Positions 11,641 to 22,911 of a stretch of DNA of 64,000 bases are shown in pieces; position 1 is the stretch's first letter, and the number at the start of each line of letters is the position of its first letter. The DNA comes from Rhinopithecus roxellana (lineage: Eukaryota; Chordata; Mammalia; Primates; Cercopithecidae): the NCBI RefSeq assembly GCF_007565055.1, contig NC_044561.1, forward strand, positions 32,133,483 to 32,197,482. The letters run 5' to 3'. Under the pieces are notes generated by a model, which was not told the origin of the DNA, searched no databases, and saw nothing but the letters and a program-made list of their open reading frames with translations. A program made the position numbers and the translations under genes.

Positions 11641-11879
11641 TAATGGTTCTCAATGGGAGCTGGTTTTGCCCTTGATTTTGCCCTCCGTGGGACAGTTGGC
11701 CACGATGGGAGACATTTTTAGTTGTCACAACTGGGGATAGGAGGTATGCTACTCACATCACGTGGGTAGAGGGCAGGGATGCTACATATCCTGTTATGCA
11801 CAGGACAGACCCTACAGTAAAGAATTATCCAAACCAAAATGTCAATACTGCCAATGGTGAGAAACCTTGACTCAGAGGA
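11641..11879. mobile_element. MER20 hAT-Charlie MITE
   Basis: The element runs from 'taatggttctcaa' through 'ttttgccctccgtgggac', 'gagacatttttagttgtcac', 'gtagagggcagggatgct' and 'aaagaattatcc' to 'ggtgagaaaccttg'. This is the near full-length MER20 layout. The ends form the expected imperfect terminal inverted repeat. MER20 copies have been reported as progesterone- and decidua-related regulatory elements in placental mammals; whether this copy has any such activity cannot be read from the sequence. Confidence 0.85.
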
Positions 11880-12121
11880 AGATATTTTCAAGGGTTAATG
11901 TTTGTTCTACTATCCATCTGATGGGGTGGAAGGGATTTGAATCATAAAATAACTTTTTCAACCATGTCAGGCAAGAAAATATCTACTGTGAAATTTGGCA
12001 GAAACTCAAGTGGTCAATTCAGACTATGTCTACTTAATGTTTTAAAAGTGAGCAAGAAAAATAGTAGTCAGTGATTAGATTGTTTGTTTTACATTCTGAA
12101 ACAATCAGAAATCACTCAGGC

Positions 12122-12284
12122 CTAAATATTTTCCAACTTTGGCTGCTTATCAGAAATACCTGTAGAGATTTAATATTAATCCCAGAAATTCTGATTCAGT
12201 TGTTCAGGTGTGGAACTCACATATTTATATTTTTTAAAAGATATAGACAAGAATCTAATACACCGTCAGGGTAGAAAACCACTG
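12122..12284 (+). mobile_element. MER5A/B-like hAT MITE
   Basis: The sense-order landmarks 'ttctgattcagttgttcagg' and terminal 'gtagaaaaccactg' match the MER5 group. The copy is diverged, with a lower-GC middle. Confidence 0.6.
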
Positions 12285-13744
12285 TATGATAGTCACATTA
12301 AGAAAGCTAACACGATTTAAATAACGTTCTCACTCTTGTTTCTCTGCTTACAAGCTGATTGTTTAGTGGGCTTAATAATTGATGAGAGGATCACAGATAT
12401 GTAGAAACATATACTATTCACTCTGAATTCTGTTTCTTAGAGTCTAACTTTAAAGAACTATAAATGATTTTGGATATATAGATAAATGTACCTACAAAGT
12501 CTTTTCTCTTTCTTGCTTTTAAGAATGAATTCTCCTGGCAAAAGTGTGTGGCCCATTCAGACTTGATGAGATATTCAGGCAATCTACATTATGATGCTTA
12601 AAAGAAATTATCCCTGTATTTCCCTCTTTGGCCTCTTGGCCTCCTTGTGACCCTTCCCCCAACCACATGCATTTGAATAGAGTTACTGATGAGGAAACAG
12701 GGTGCAGAGATTAAGGTCTCAAGATTACACAGGAAATCAGGGGCAGATTGAGATCACATTTCCAGCAACCAATCCAGAAATCCCACCTAAGTAGTTTATC
12801 CGGAGTTCTGTAAGGGCCAGCCCGGGCCAAAGCAGGTTTCAGATGAAAAAAAAACTACAAGCTGGTTTGCCCATTTGAAGAAAACACACACAGGGATACA
12901 TATCCATACACATACAAGGACTCAACTTTTTATTTTTATTTTCTCCGTTATTATCTCCTGATTTCAACAGAATGTTCAAGACCGTATCTACCAGATTCAA
13001 ATAAGCACAAGATAAACTATGAAATCTAATTTATATATTTTCTGAAGTCTGTTTTAAAGATGTTGCTTTTTTTCCCCTTCTTTTTCTGTTTTTGCTTCAA
13101 ACGTGAGATGCCTTGTCTTTGTCTTCCATTTTCAGGAAAGGCAGATCTCCTCGTGTTATCAACACCCAGAAATTATTGAGGGATATCTTCAATTCCCTGA
13201 AAAAAATGTAATAGTATTTTCATTTTGACATTGCATTCACTGCAAGCACAGCGTAAATCATTTCAAGGCCTCCTCATTTGCATGGGAGAAATAACTAATT
13301 TTGATTAATGAGAGTTCTCTGAGAACTTTTGATGACATATTTATTGGGCAATGTGAATATGGAAACTGCTGTCATTTCTATCTCTAAAAATCATTGCCAT
13401 AAAAACAGTGAGAAACATTTTTGAGCCCCCAAAAGTTTTATTTTTACCCTGAAAAGTGAAAATAGAATAAAAAGGCAAGTCAATAGAAACATTATGTGTT
13501 CCAAATGAGCTTTACGTGACCACAGAAGAGGGAGACAGTGTTCTGAGAAATCAGTGACAGAGATTGAAAACATTTAGACTGTAAGAACTTTTTGTGTTAT
13601 CTAAAAAGAATGTCGCATTTTATCTCATTACTCTGAAAAAATGGTAGCTGATAAATGTGATTTACTGTCAAATGCCAAAGGCAGTTGTGATTGTCAAGAT
13701 ATTTTCCTTTTGCTCTTTACTCTGGGGCTTAAGCTCAAGTAGGG
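12285..13744. other. Unique sequence
   Basis: I see only low-level pyrimidine runs near 13065-13095 and a minus frame at 13391-13573 without features. No repeat family is recognised. Confidence 0.4.
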
Positions 13745-14045
13745 TAGTCTAAAGAATAAAGAATTGCAGCCTGTGTGTTAGGAGACCCATCTCTACCATC
13801 CTGATCAACTGCATGACTGTGAGAAGACTCTAAATCTCTGGGTCTCAGTTTCCATATAGTAGAAAGCAATACAGAGACCCCGAGGTAGCAAAACACATCG
13901 GTTACTGTGAAAATGGAAGGGCCCACAAACTCCTAAAGCTACCCTTTTTCATCCATAAAATGTTAGGAAGATAACACCAGAAAACTGATGGTGAGGATAA
14001 AATGAGATAACTTATGTGAAATGTAATGCACAGTAGATATCCTGA
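13745..14045 (+). mobile_element. MIR interrupted by a ~95-bp insertion
   Basis: The MIR 5' and middle parts ('gcagcctgtgtgttaggaga' to 'ctgggtctcagtttc', ending near 13852) are followed by about 95 unrelated bases. The MIR then resumes with 'catccataaaatgttagg' and 'tgaggataaaatgagat'. Near-identical six-base ends, ttccat and tttcat, flank the extra segment. The inserted segment has no inverted ends or tail that I recognise. Confidence 0.6.
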
Positions 14046-14504
14046 AATAACAGTTTGTATATGATTGATGCCTTTTGTACATATACATTTCTTTATTGTG
14101 CTTGAGAAGAACTCTGGAGAAAGTTAAGAATGCTATATTTAAATGTAAGTTACTACTTTAAGCTTCTTTGTTATCTCAGCTTTAGGAATCGAAATTTCCT
14201 AACTTATTTATTTTTTTACAAAATTGTTTTCCAAAAGGCTGAGAATAAGGGTACAAAGTTATCAGGTAGCCTAGCCAAAAGATGACCATAGTCTGAGGAA
14301 AGATGAGTTTTACATCTTCATGACCATGCTCCTGTGGAGACTGCGGTCCTCTCCAGAGAGCACAGTGCCTATTTTTGCTTCCATTAGGACCCTGCATTCA
14401 ATAAGAGTATTTCCATCAGACATTTGGGATGTGCTCAGTCTTAGTTGATTGGAGAAAGGGGAGAAGAATGTGGACCTTACACTGATCACTTCCTGTGTCG
14501 AAGG
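14046..14504. other. Unique sequence
   Basis: Minus frames at 14182-14397 and 14310-14567 have no recognisable domain. No repeat is identified. Confidence 0.4.
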
Positions 14505-14794
14505 ATGATCTGTGCACCCTTCAACTATTAGTGCTACCAAAATGCTGTGGTTTAAAACAGAACTCATCAGTTTAAAGATTTGTGGGTTGTCTGGGGTTAG
14601 TTGTTTTTGGCTGGGCTTGGCAGAGAGCTCAGCTTCAGATTTGGGTAAACTGAGTTTTTTTGTGGGGGCAATTCTATTGTGTGCCTGTTTCTTCTAGGGT
14701 GCTGGCTGAAGGAGCAGCAGCTAAACAGGGACAGCTCTTCTCACAGTGATGACAGGGGTGGGCCAAGCCCAATCACTCATTAAACTTTGCTCAC
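14505..14794 (-). mobile_element. Older LTR-like repeat, first part (split by MaLR provirus)
   Basis: The sequence has the texture of an old antisense LTR of the 'ctgtggtttaaaacag ... ggctgggcttggcagag' kind. Its continuation, 'cactaatatcctattgg' and 'aagtcatgtggccaaaccc', lies on the far side of the MaLR element at 17572-17718. The two parts together look like one repeat broken by the later insertion. The family name is uncertain. Confidence 0.45.
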
Positions 14795-15209
14795 TGAGAT
14801 AGTTTGGGTATTTATCCCTACCCAAATCTTATGAGGAATTGTAATCGCCAATGCTGGAGGTGTGGCCTGGTGGGAGGTGTTTAGATTATGGGAATGGACC
14901 CCTCATGGGTTGGTGCTGTCTTTGTGATAGTAAGTTCTCATAAGAACTGGTCATTTAAAAGTATGTGGTACCTCTCCCCCCACTCTCTTTCTCTCTCTCG
15001 CTCCTACTTCTGCCATAGGATGTGCCTGCTCCCCCTTTGCCTTCTGCCATGATTATAAGCTTTCTGACACTTCCCTTAGAAGCTGAGGAGATGCCAGCAC
15101 CATGCTTCCTTTAAAGCCTGGAGAACCATAAGCCAATTAAACCTCTTTTCTTATAAATTTCTCAGTCTCAGATATTTCTTTTATAGCAATGCAAGAACGG
15201 TCTAATACA
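14795..15209 (+). repeat. 5' LTR of the MaLR provirus
   Basis: It runs TGAGATAG to TAATACA. It includes the 'ggtgggaggtgtttagattatggg' segment, a CT-rich tract at 14977-15003, the 'ttaaacctcttttctt' polyadenylation zone and the conserved end 'gcaagaacggtctaata'. Confidence 0.88.
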
Positions 15210-16730
15210 GAAAAACTGGTACTGAGGAGTGGGCATTGCTATAAAGATGTGGAAGCAGCTTTGGAACTAGGTAACAGGCAGAGGTTGGAAGAGTTTGAAG
15301 GGCTCAGAAGAAGGCAGGAAGATGAGAGAAAGTTGGGAACTTCTAAGAAACTGGCTAAATGGTTGTGATAAAAATGCTAATAGTGATATGAACAGTGAAG
15401 TCCAGGTGACAAGGTTTCAGATGGAAATGAGGAACTTACTGGGTACTGGAGCAAAGGTCATGTGTGTTATGCCTTAGCAAAGAGCTTAGTTGCATTCTAT
15501 TCATGCTCCAGGGATCTGTGGAAGTTTAAACTTCATAGTGATGATTTAGGGTATCTGGCCAAAAAAAAAAAAAAAAAAAAAAAAAATTCCTAAACAGAAA
15601 AGTGTTCAAGATGTTCTGGCCTGGCTGCTTCAAAGAGCCTATTCTCAGTTGCAGAAGCAAATGAATGACTTAAAGTTGGAATCTATATTTAAAAGGGAAG
15701 TGGAGCATGAAAATTAGGATCATTTGCAGAATGACCATGAGGCAGAGAAAGACAAAGCTTTTTTTTGGGAGAGGAATTCAAGCAGGCTGTGGAGCAGCGA
15801 CTTACTGGAGATATTTGCATAATTAAGAGGGAGCCAAGTGTTAATGTCATAGACAATGGGGAAAAAGGCATTGAAGGCATTTTGGAGAGCTTTGTGGCAG
15901 CCCCCCATCACAGGCCCTGAGATGTAAGAGGGAAGAATGGTTTTATGGGCCTGGCCTAGAGTCCCACTGCCCTGTGTAGTATTGGGACACTGGCCCCTGC
16001 CTCCAGGCTGCTCCAGCCCCAGCCTTGGCTCAAAGGGGCACAGGTATAGCTCAAGTTGCCACTTCGGTGAATGGAAGCCATAAGCATTGGCTGCTTCAAT
16101 GTGGTGTGAAGCCTGCAGGTGCACAGAATACAAAAGTGAAGAAGGCTTGAGGGCCTCTACCTAGATTTCAGAGGATATATGGAAAAGGCTAGGGTCCAGG
16201 CAGAAGCCTGTTGCAGTGGAAAAGGCCTCACAGAGACCTCAACCAGGGCAGTGTGGAAAGAACATGTGGAGTTGGTGGCTCCACACAGAGTCCCCACTAG
16301 GGCACTGCCTAGTGAAGCTGTGAAAAGTGGGCCATGATCCTGCAGACCAGAGAATGTTATATGTAATAGCAGCTTGCACCCTGCACCTGGAAAAGCCACA
16401 GGCACACAACTCCAGCCTATGAGAGCAGCCGTGGGGGCTAACCCTGCAAGGCCACAGGGACAGAACTGCTTAAGGCCTTGGGAGCCCATCCCTTACACCA
16501 GTGTGGCCTGAATATGGAGCCTAAAGAGATTATTTTGGAGCTTTAAAATTTAATGACTACCCTGCTGGGTTTCAAACTTGCACTTTCTTTTGGCTGATTT
16601 CCCCCTTTTGGAATGGGGATGTTTACCCAGTGCCTACATGCCCATTGTATCTTGGAAATAGCTAATTTATTTTGGTTGTTATGGGCTCATAGGTGAAAGG
16701 GACTTGCTTTGTCTCAGATGATGCTTTGGA

Positions 16731-17017
16731 TTTTTTTTTTTTTTTTTGAGATGGAGTTTCACTCTTGTCACACTGGCGCGATCTTGGCTCACTGCAACCT
16801 CCACCTCCTGGGTTCAAGCAGTTCTCCTCGCTCAGCATCCTGCGTAGCTGGGATTACAGGCACATGCCGTGATGCCCAGCTAATTTTTGTATTTTTAGTA
16901 AAGATGAGGTTTTACCATGTTGGCCACGCTGGTCTCAAACTCCTGACCTCAGGTGATCTGCTCGCTTTGGACTCCCCCAAGTGCTGGGATTACAGACGAG
17001 AGTCATAGCACCTGGCC
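16731..17017 (-). mobile_element. AluS-like element inside the MaLR internal region
   Basis: Poly-T (16731 on) is followed by the reversed Alu body, ending 'catagcacctggcc'. The flanks repeat 'ctttgga', part of the interrupted MaLR phrase 'ttggactttggactttt' that resumes at 17018. The region between 'cactcttgtcac' and 'actggcgcgatc' lacks some expected bases, so it carries a small internal deletion. It is younger than its host element. Confidence 0.88.
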
Positions 17018-17139
17018 TTGGACTTTGGACTTTTGAGTTAATGTTGGAATGATTTAAAAATTTGGGGGACTGTTGGGAAGGTATGATTATATTTTGCAAT
17101 GTCTGAAGGACATGAGATTTGGGAGGCACTGGGACAGAA

Positions 17140-17566
17140 TGATAATAGTTTGGACATTTGCCCCACTCCCCGCAACCTCATGTTGAATTCTAATCCCCGG
17201 TACTGAACGTGGGGCCTGGTGGGAGGCGTTTGGATCATGGGGGTGGATCTCTCATGGCTTGGTGCTATCTTCATGATAGTGCATTCTCATGAGGTCTGGT
17301 CATTCAAAAGTGTGTGGCACCTCCTCACCTACAACACACACACACACTCTCACTCCTGCTTTTACCTTTTACCATGTAATGTGCCTCCTTCCCCTTTGCC
17401 TTCTGCCATGATGTAAGCTACCTGAGACCTCCCTAGGAGTCAAGCAGATGCCAGTACCATGCTTCTTGTAAAGCCCACAGAACCATGAGCCAATGAAACC
17501 TATTTTCTTTATATATTACCCAGTCTCTGATATTTCTTTATAGCAATGCAAGAACGGCCTAATACA
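17140..17566 (+). repeat. 3' LTR of the MaLR provirus
   Basis: It aligns along its length with the 5' LTR at 14795. It differs by scattered substitutions and an expanded ac run at 17333-17346. The two LTRs were identical at integration, so their divergence dates the element. Confidence 0.88.
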
Positions 17567-17571
17567 GTCAC

Positions 17572-17718
17572 ATTACATCTACAACATTCACTAATATCCT
17601 ATTGGTCAAAAAGTCATGTGGCCAAACCCAATCTCAAGGTCCAGGAAGTACATTCTGCTTAAGGTGGTGGGAGGAGGGAGAGTGCTTATCTGTGAAGAAT
17701 ATTCTATCACAATCTAAG
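17572..17718 (-). mobile_element. Older LTR-like repeat, second part
   Basis: This continues the repeat at 14505-14794. The motif 'cctattggtcaaaaagtca' followed by 'tgtggccaaaccc' is typical of that class. Confidence 0.4.
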
Positions 17719-18239
17719 TGTATTAGCTTCCAATTGCTGCTGTAACAAATTACTACAAACTTAGTGGTTTAAACAACACAAATTTATTATCATATAGTAC
17801 TGGAGCTCAAGAGTAAAAAGTCAGCCTTACAGTTCTAAAGTGAAGGAACTAGAGGACTTGTTTATTTTGGAGACTCCGAGAGAATTTGTTTCTTTAACTT
17901 TTTTAGCTCCTAGAGATCACCTGCATTTTCTTGGCTTATGGCACCTTTCTCTATTTTTGAGGTGCACAGTGTAACAACTTCAAATCTCTCTCCCACTCTG
18001 GCCTCTGCTTTCCTTGTCATATCTCCCCACTGATGAATTTGATCCACCTGCTTCCCTCTTATAAGGACCCCTGTGATTACATTGGGCCAACCTGGCTTAT
18101 TACAATAATTTTCCATCTCGATATTCTTAATTTAGTCACATCTGCAAGGAATCTTTTGTCATGTAAAGTAACATACCTACAGATTCCAAAGATTAGGATT
18201 TGGATACCTTTGAGGGAGCCATTGTTTAGCCTACTATAG
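17719..18239 (-). mobile_element. MLT1-type MaLR LTR, antisense
   Basis: It begins 'tgtattagcttccaattgctgctgt' and goes through 'ttagtggtttaaacaacac', 'gtgattacattgggcc' and 'agtcacatctgcaagga' to 'tagcctactata'. This is the order of a reversed MLT1 LTR. It is heavily diverged and apparently near full length. Confidence 0.75.
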
Positions 18240-18899
18240 TAAACTATAGAAATCAGTTGGAGACCACTTCGCTCACTGCATCTGTCCTGGCTCTAGCTAG
18301 GACTTTTTACAAATGAAGCTCTGCTGGGTCTGAACTCTGTTTAGTAGGTGGGACATGAAGGCATGTGCATTCTAGGCTGTTTTCCTCAGCTCTTACTTGA
18401 CTGAACATGTCAGTTGTTATAGTGGAAATAAAAATTGCTTTGGAGTATGTTTAAATAAAATGAGTTAAATCTTCCCTCTATTACCTTACAATACTATGGC
18501 TTAATGGAGATAGAGCTGTATAAGTCTCAAAATGAATTTTTATACTATACTTATGTGGGGGTACTAATTTAATCTTCAGAAATTTTAAAATACATTTTAC
18601 ATTTTATATATTTTACATACCTACTTTATATATTTTTATATTTTGAAAAAGATTTTTTCATTTTATATATTTTATATACTATTCTACATACTATTTATGT
18701 ATATTATATTTATGTTTATGTATAGTATATTTGTTTATATTGTTATATATTTTCCAATATATATTGATATGTTATGAATCAAATGCGTACAAATATATTC
18801 CTAAAAAATGTATGTCTTATGAGCTTGAAGCCAAGTATCTGACTTTAACAGCAATATTAATGGTTTCAAAATCAAATAAAAATATAGAGACAACTTTTT
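18240..18899. other. AT-rich unique sequence
   Basis: A strongly AT-rich stretch at 18590-18780 is made of irregular 'tatatttta' phrases. It is not a clean microsatellite. Confidence 0.5.
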
Positions 18900-19350
18900 A
18901 AACAAAACATTTACTTAGGAAAACAGAATTGCAATTTGGGGCATTTACACAGACCAAGGTAGTCTTCAGTATGCCTAAAATAAAATGAGAATGTTGGAAG
19001 TTTTAGTGTTAGTAGAAAAAGAAATGTTACCTATTGCTTTGAAAGAAAACTCAGTGGCACTCGTTGGCACTAGTGAAGTTTTGCGGAGCTGGCAAGCTGT
19101 AATTTGTGAGTGATGGTGGTAGGTTATACTAGTCTTAGAGTCATGGTAGTTTATTTCAGCAACTAGTACGTGAAACTGGTCTTAATATTATAGCAAGTCA
19201 TTTCAGCAGCTGGTTTTTGAAATAATCCTTGGGCAGGTGCTTAGGCCCCCAAGTGCTTTTTCCCTCTGCACTCTTGACTCTAATTTAGTAGGGTATGGAA
19301 AGACAATCCTAATTTATGTAGTCAATTTTCACATTTCTCTCTCTTGATCA
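18900..19350 (-). mobile_element. LTR-like repeat, copy A
   Basis: This 451-bp segment is homologous to 23281-24007 (copy B) in the same orientation. Shared landmarks in order are 'ggaaaacagaattgcaattt', 'gagctggcaa', 'gtcattctggcagctgg' type sequence, 'ccttgggcaggtgctt' and 'aatttagtagggtatgg'. Read on the minus strand, both look like an LTR: U5-like 'caattctgttttcc' and a possible TG start near 19350. Copy A's possible polypurine run lies just inside that end. No family name is recalled with confidence; ERV1-like is a guess. Confidence 0.6.
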
Positions 19351-19774
19351 AGATCTTTCTCTGAAAGCATCACTGGACAACTAGCGTGAAGTTAGACTTA
19401 CTTGCGTCTTGGTAACAGGATGGATTTGGTGATCTCTGGTCCCGTACTGGGAGGAAACACAGAGATCAATATCAAGGACAGAAGCCACATTTGAGCAACA
19501 AAGAGATCAGAAAGGTTAAAAAAAACCTCTTAGGACAGATTTGCCTGAAATTTAGAGTTAAATCCTATCTTATCGGTCCCATGAACATTAGTATTGGGCT
19601 AACATTATTCTGGGAGAACTGGCTTTACAAATATTTGATAGGCAACAAGAACAGCGCTTAAAAATCATAATACAAAAAATAATCAGCAACAGTGTATCCC
19701 CAACCTGGGGATGTGAATCTGAAAAGCTTTAAGAGCAAAGTGCTACCTTGAGACATGAAATTATAATTTTAAAT
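19351..19774. other. Sequence between LTR copy A and an Alu
   Basis: Nothing is recognised. It could be decayed internal sequence of an element bounded by copies A and B. Confidence 0.35.
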
Positions 19775-19784
19775 AAAGAAGACA

Positions 19785-20052
19785 ACTTTGGGAGGCCGAG
19801 GCGGGCGGATCACGAGGTCAGGAGATCGAGACCATCCTGGCTAACACGGTGAAACCCCGTCTCTACTAAAAAAATACAAAAAACTAGCCGGGCGACGTGG
19901 CGGGCGCCTGTAGTCCCAGCTACTCGGGAGGCTGAGGCAGGAGAATGGCGTAAACCCGGGAGGCGGAGTTTGCAGTGAGCTGAGATCCGGCCACTGCACT
20001 CCAGCCTGGGTGACAGAGCGAGACTCCTTCTCAAAAAAAAAAAAAAAAAAAA
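19785..20052 (+). mobile_element. Young AluYR, 5' truncated
   Basis: It starts at 'actttgggaggccgag', so about 35 bases of the 5' end are missing. It runs to a ~24-base A tail. Target duplications aaagaagaca lie at 19775-19784 and 20053-20062. 'aaaaaactagccgggcg' and 'ggcgtaaacccggg' mark the Old World monkey type. Confidence 0.93.
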
Positions 20053-20062
20053 AAAGAAGACA

Positions 20063-21119
20063 GCACTTCCAACTTGAAATCAGGTAGAAAGTGTAAAACC
20101 GGAAAAAGTTGTTGTTCAGATAATGGTTTCAAATGTAAATAAACATTTCAAAATTAAAACCAAAACCTCTTGCAATTTTTCTTTACTAAGGGAAAATTGA
20201 CATTCTAAGAAATCCTGCTGTTTCAGAGAGGATCAGACTTCGGCCCTGTATCAGTGCACCCCTGACACCAATGCTCAATTCTTAGAGAAACTTATAAACA
20301 GTTCCCTTCTAACCCAGCCAATCTGATCATGCAAGAAACTCCCTTTAGGAGACCCATCCTTCTAAAACTCTCCATGACTGGCTTAGATTTTCTATCATTC
20401 TTTTAACCTCTCTTTGTCTTTGTTCTGTACTTTCCCTTTTCTATACCGGAATAACCAATCATTTGCCTTGGGCAAAATTTTACCTTTTTTCCCTTTATCA
20501 TTGAGACTATACAAATTTCTTTCTCATACAAAAATTATTTTTTGTATGTTTTGTATATAGAATAACATATATTAATTAGAACTTTTAATTATTAGAAATC
20601 TTAATTTTTAGTAAAAAACTGGAAAGTAATTTAAAACTGTTCTTATTAACATTCATGAATATGTAATCTATAATCTTAATAGTTTTTATAGAACAACTTT
20701 TAATGTGGAAAAGGACATTTTGTTAATATATCCAAATATTTGTCTTCTTATGAGGTTTAAAATAAACTAATCTATGTTTGGCAATTAATGTTTCATTATT
20801 TTATTTAGAAATGACAGATTTTATGAATATCTATTTAATTCAACATAACTTTAAAATTTCATACTATAAAAAACTATAAAGATTTATCTCATTTACATTT
20901 ATCTAATTTATTTTTTTCTAACAATTCTACCTAGATTACTTATGAAAACTGAGATATTTAACAGAGCTAGTTGTTATTTTAAGCAATTTTCCTGTCAAGA
21001 AGATTTCTGAAGGTTAGTGTGCTTTATATATAGGAAACAATGGACACTGCATTGTTTGTTCTTAGATCAAGCTCATACTTTTATGATATTAAAACATCTA
21101 GCAGAGACAAAGATAACCC
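20063..21119. other. AT-rich unique sequence
   Basis: The part 20230-20470 is less AT-rich and has the texture of old retroviral or LTR sequence in reverse. I cannot name it. The remainder is AT-rich without a gene. Confidence 0.35.
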
Positions 21120-21385
21120 TGTCTGGCCAGCAAATCCGGACTATATATACACACACACACTGTATACACACAAACAATTAGTGTGTGTGTATATATATAC
21201 CCACACTATATGCATACACACACACTAACAATTAGTGTATATATACACATACACTATATACATACACACTAACAATTAGTATGTATATATACACACACTA
21301 TATACATAAACACACACTAACAATTTATGTATATACTAGTGTGTATATATACATATATATGTATACACACACTAACAATTCTTAG
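21120..21385. repeat. Palindromic AT/CA minisatellite array
   Basis: About five irregular units of roughly 50 bp are built from 'cacactaacaattagtgt', tata runs and acac runs. The core cacta-acaat-tagtg is itself an inverted repeat, so each unit and the whole array can fold back. The frames crossing it are repeat artefacts. Confidence 0.85.
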
Positions 21386-21566
21386 AAATCTTTGTTTTAA
21401 TTTTATCAGTATATTTAAAATCAGCATGTTTATCAAAAATTTACTTAAATCATATGGCCTAAAAGGCATTTGGGTTAATTTTTATATTTCTAACGAACTT
21501 CATTTAAGGACTTATTTTTCCCTTTAAGTTGATAGAGTTTATTTGAAATAATTTGATAAAAAATGT

Positions 21567-21600
21567 CATCTATCTATCTAATCTATCTATCATCTATCTT
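21567..21600. repeat. (ATCT)n microsatellite
   Basis: About seven atct units occur with two one-base slips. Confidence 0.9.
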
Positions 21601-21799
21601 TTTATATAATTCAAAAATTGTGAAAACATACAGGTGAAGAAATGACAGTTTTTATTAAAAATTACTAATGAATAAAATGTAGTGTTACAAATTTACTAGC
21701 TTATATGAAGACAGTTGGAGCCGAATTATAGTTCCGACAAAATGAATAAAGCTAAACTTTCAGATTTTGTATTTGTCCTAATAAGCCTATGAAGGCTAG

Positions 21800-22174
21800 T
21801 GATATGGTTTTGCTGTGTCTCCACCCTAATCTCATCTTGAATTGTAGCTCCCTTAATTTCCACGTGTCGTGGGAGGGATCAGGTGGAGATAATTAAATCA
21901 TTGGGGTGGTTTCCCCATCCTGTTCTCGTGATAGTGAGTGAGTTCTCGGGAGATCTGATGGTTTTATAAGGGGATTCCCCCCCCCCCCTTTTGCGCCGCA
22001 CTTCTCCTTGCTGCTGCCGCTGAAGGATGTGTTTGCTTTCCCTTCCACCATGATTGGAAGTATCCTGAGGCCTCCCCAGCTGTGTGGAACTGTAAGTCAA
22101 TTAAACTTCTTTCCTTTATGAATTACCCAGTCTCGGGTATGTCTTTATTAGCAGCATGAGAACAGGCTAATACA
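21800..22174 (+). mobile_element. Solo MSTA-type MaLR LTR
   Basis: It runs TGATATGG to TAATACA with 'ctcatcttgaattgtagctcc', 'cacgtgtcgtgggaggga', 'agatctgatggttttat' and 'ttagcagcatgagaac', a near complete MSTA LTR. The flanks gctag (21795-21799) and gctgg (22175-22179) are a slightly decayed 5-bp duplication. A run of C at about 21976-21987 is expanded. Confidence 0.9.
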
Positions 22175-22911
22175 GCTGGGTTGGACAAAGAATAGTTAAT
22201 TGTAAAAATGTGACTGAATTACGTGAGGAGACTTATAAGAGTTTTACTAACAAAGTCTGTACGGTGTTATCTTGGTTTCAGTTCCTTGTTTTTGAAGATA
22301 AGAGTGTCACCTTTTCTTCTAGTATAGAGAGGGTATCTTTACTTGGGAATTTCATCTTTTGCTTTTAAGAAACAACATGAAGGTCAAAATAATTTTTTTG
22401 ATATCTACTATTTTTCAACAGACTTAATTTAGTCAATATGCCAGAATACTTGAGGAGTTTCACAAAAGAGAGTTTGGCTTAGAGAAGGAGAAAGAGGAGG
22501 AGGTGTAGAAGGAGAGGGAAAGGCCTTGGGGAGGAAAGAGCCTCAGTTAGCTTTGAGACAGTATTTTGCAGCAAGGTAATCTTTGAGTCCTGAATGCATT
22601 TTGGAACCTTAAGATACCAAATGAGATATGTGCCCTATTTGGATTGTATGATTTTATAGCAATGGTCTTTTATTTCTAAGAAAAACAAACTGTTTGAATA
22701 ATCCCCGTAACATGTCACCAGCTGGAGTTCCAGAACAGGGCATCTATCTTGGCATGCGTTTCAACTTTGAGAGCCCAAACTGTAAATAAACTCATTTAGG
22801 TGACTCAGTTTAATGCCAACTACACAAAGCCAAAATAAAATCCGAGCGCACAAATGAACTGAAAGATAAAGTTTGTACTCACCAGGAGAGACAAGCTTTC
22901 TTTAACAGGAG
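22175..22911. other. Sequence upstream of the decayed 40-bp repeats
   Basis: It is purine-rich at 22480-22540. No repeat family is recognised. It may be internal sequence of a very old element bounded by LTR copies A and B. Confidence 0.35.

Larger units (their letters stand above)
14795..17566 (+). mobile_element. Complete MaLR (MST-type) provirus
   Basis: A 5' LTR (14795-15209) and a 3' LTR (17140-17566) of the same MSTB/MSTC-like type enclose about 1.93 kb of internal sequence. The internal part starts 'gaaaaactggtactgaggagt', the normal start of THE1/MST internal regions. Subtracting the inserted Alu leaves about 1.6 kb, the usual MaLR internal length. The element sits between near-identical 5-bp flanks, ctcac and gtcac. 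The internal region has no intact retroviral frame; minus frames at 15689-16489 are antisense shadows. A 26-base A-run at 15561-15586 replaces a short A-rich stretch of the consensus. Confidence 0.88.

Noticed and set aside
15689..16489. Minus-strand frames of 63-137 codons
   Set aside because: They run antisense through the MaLR internal region and have no domain; the sense internal region is itself non-coding now.
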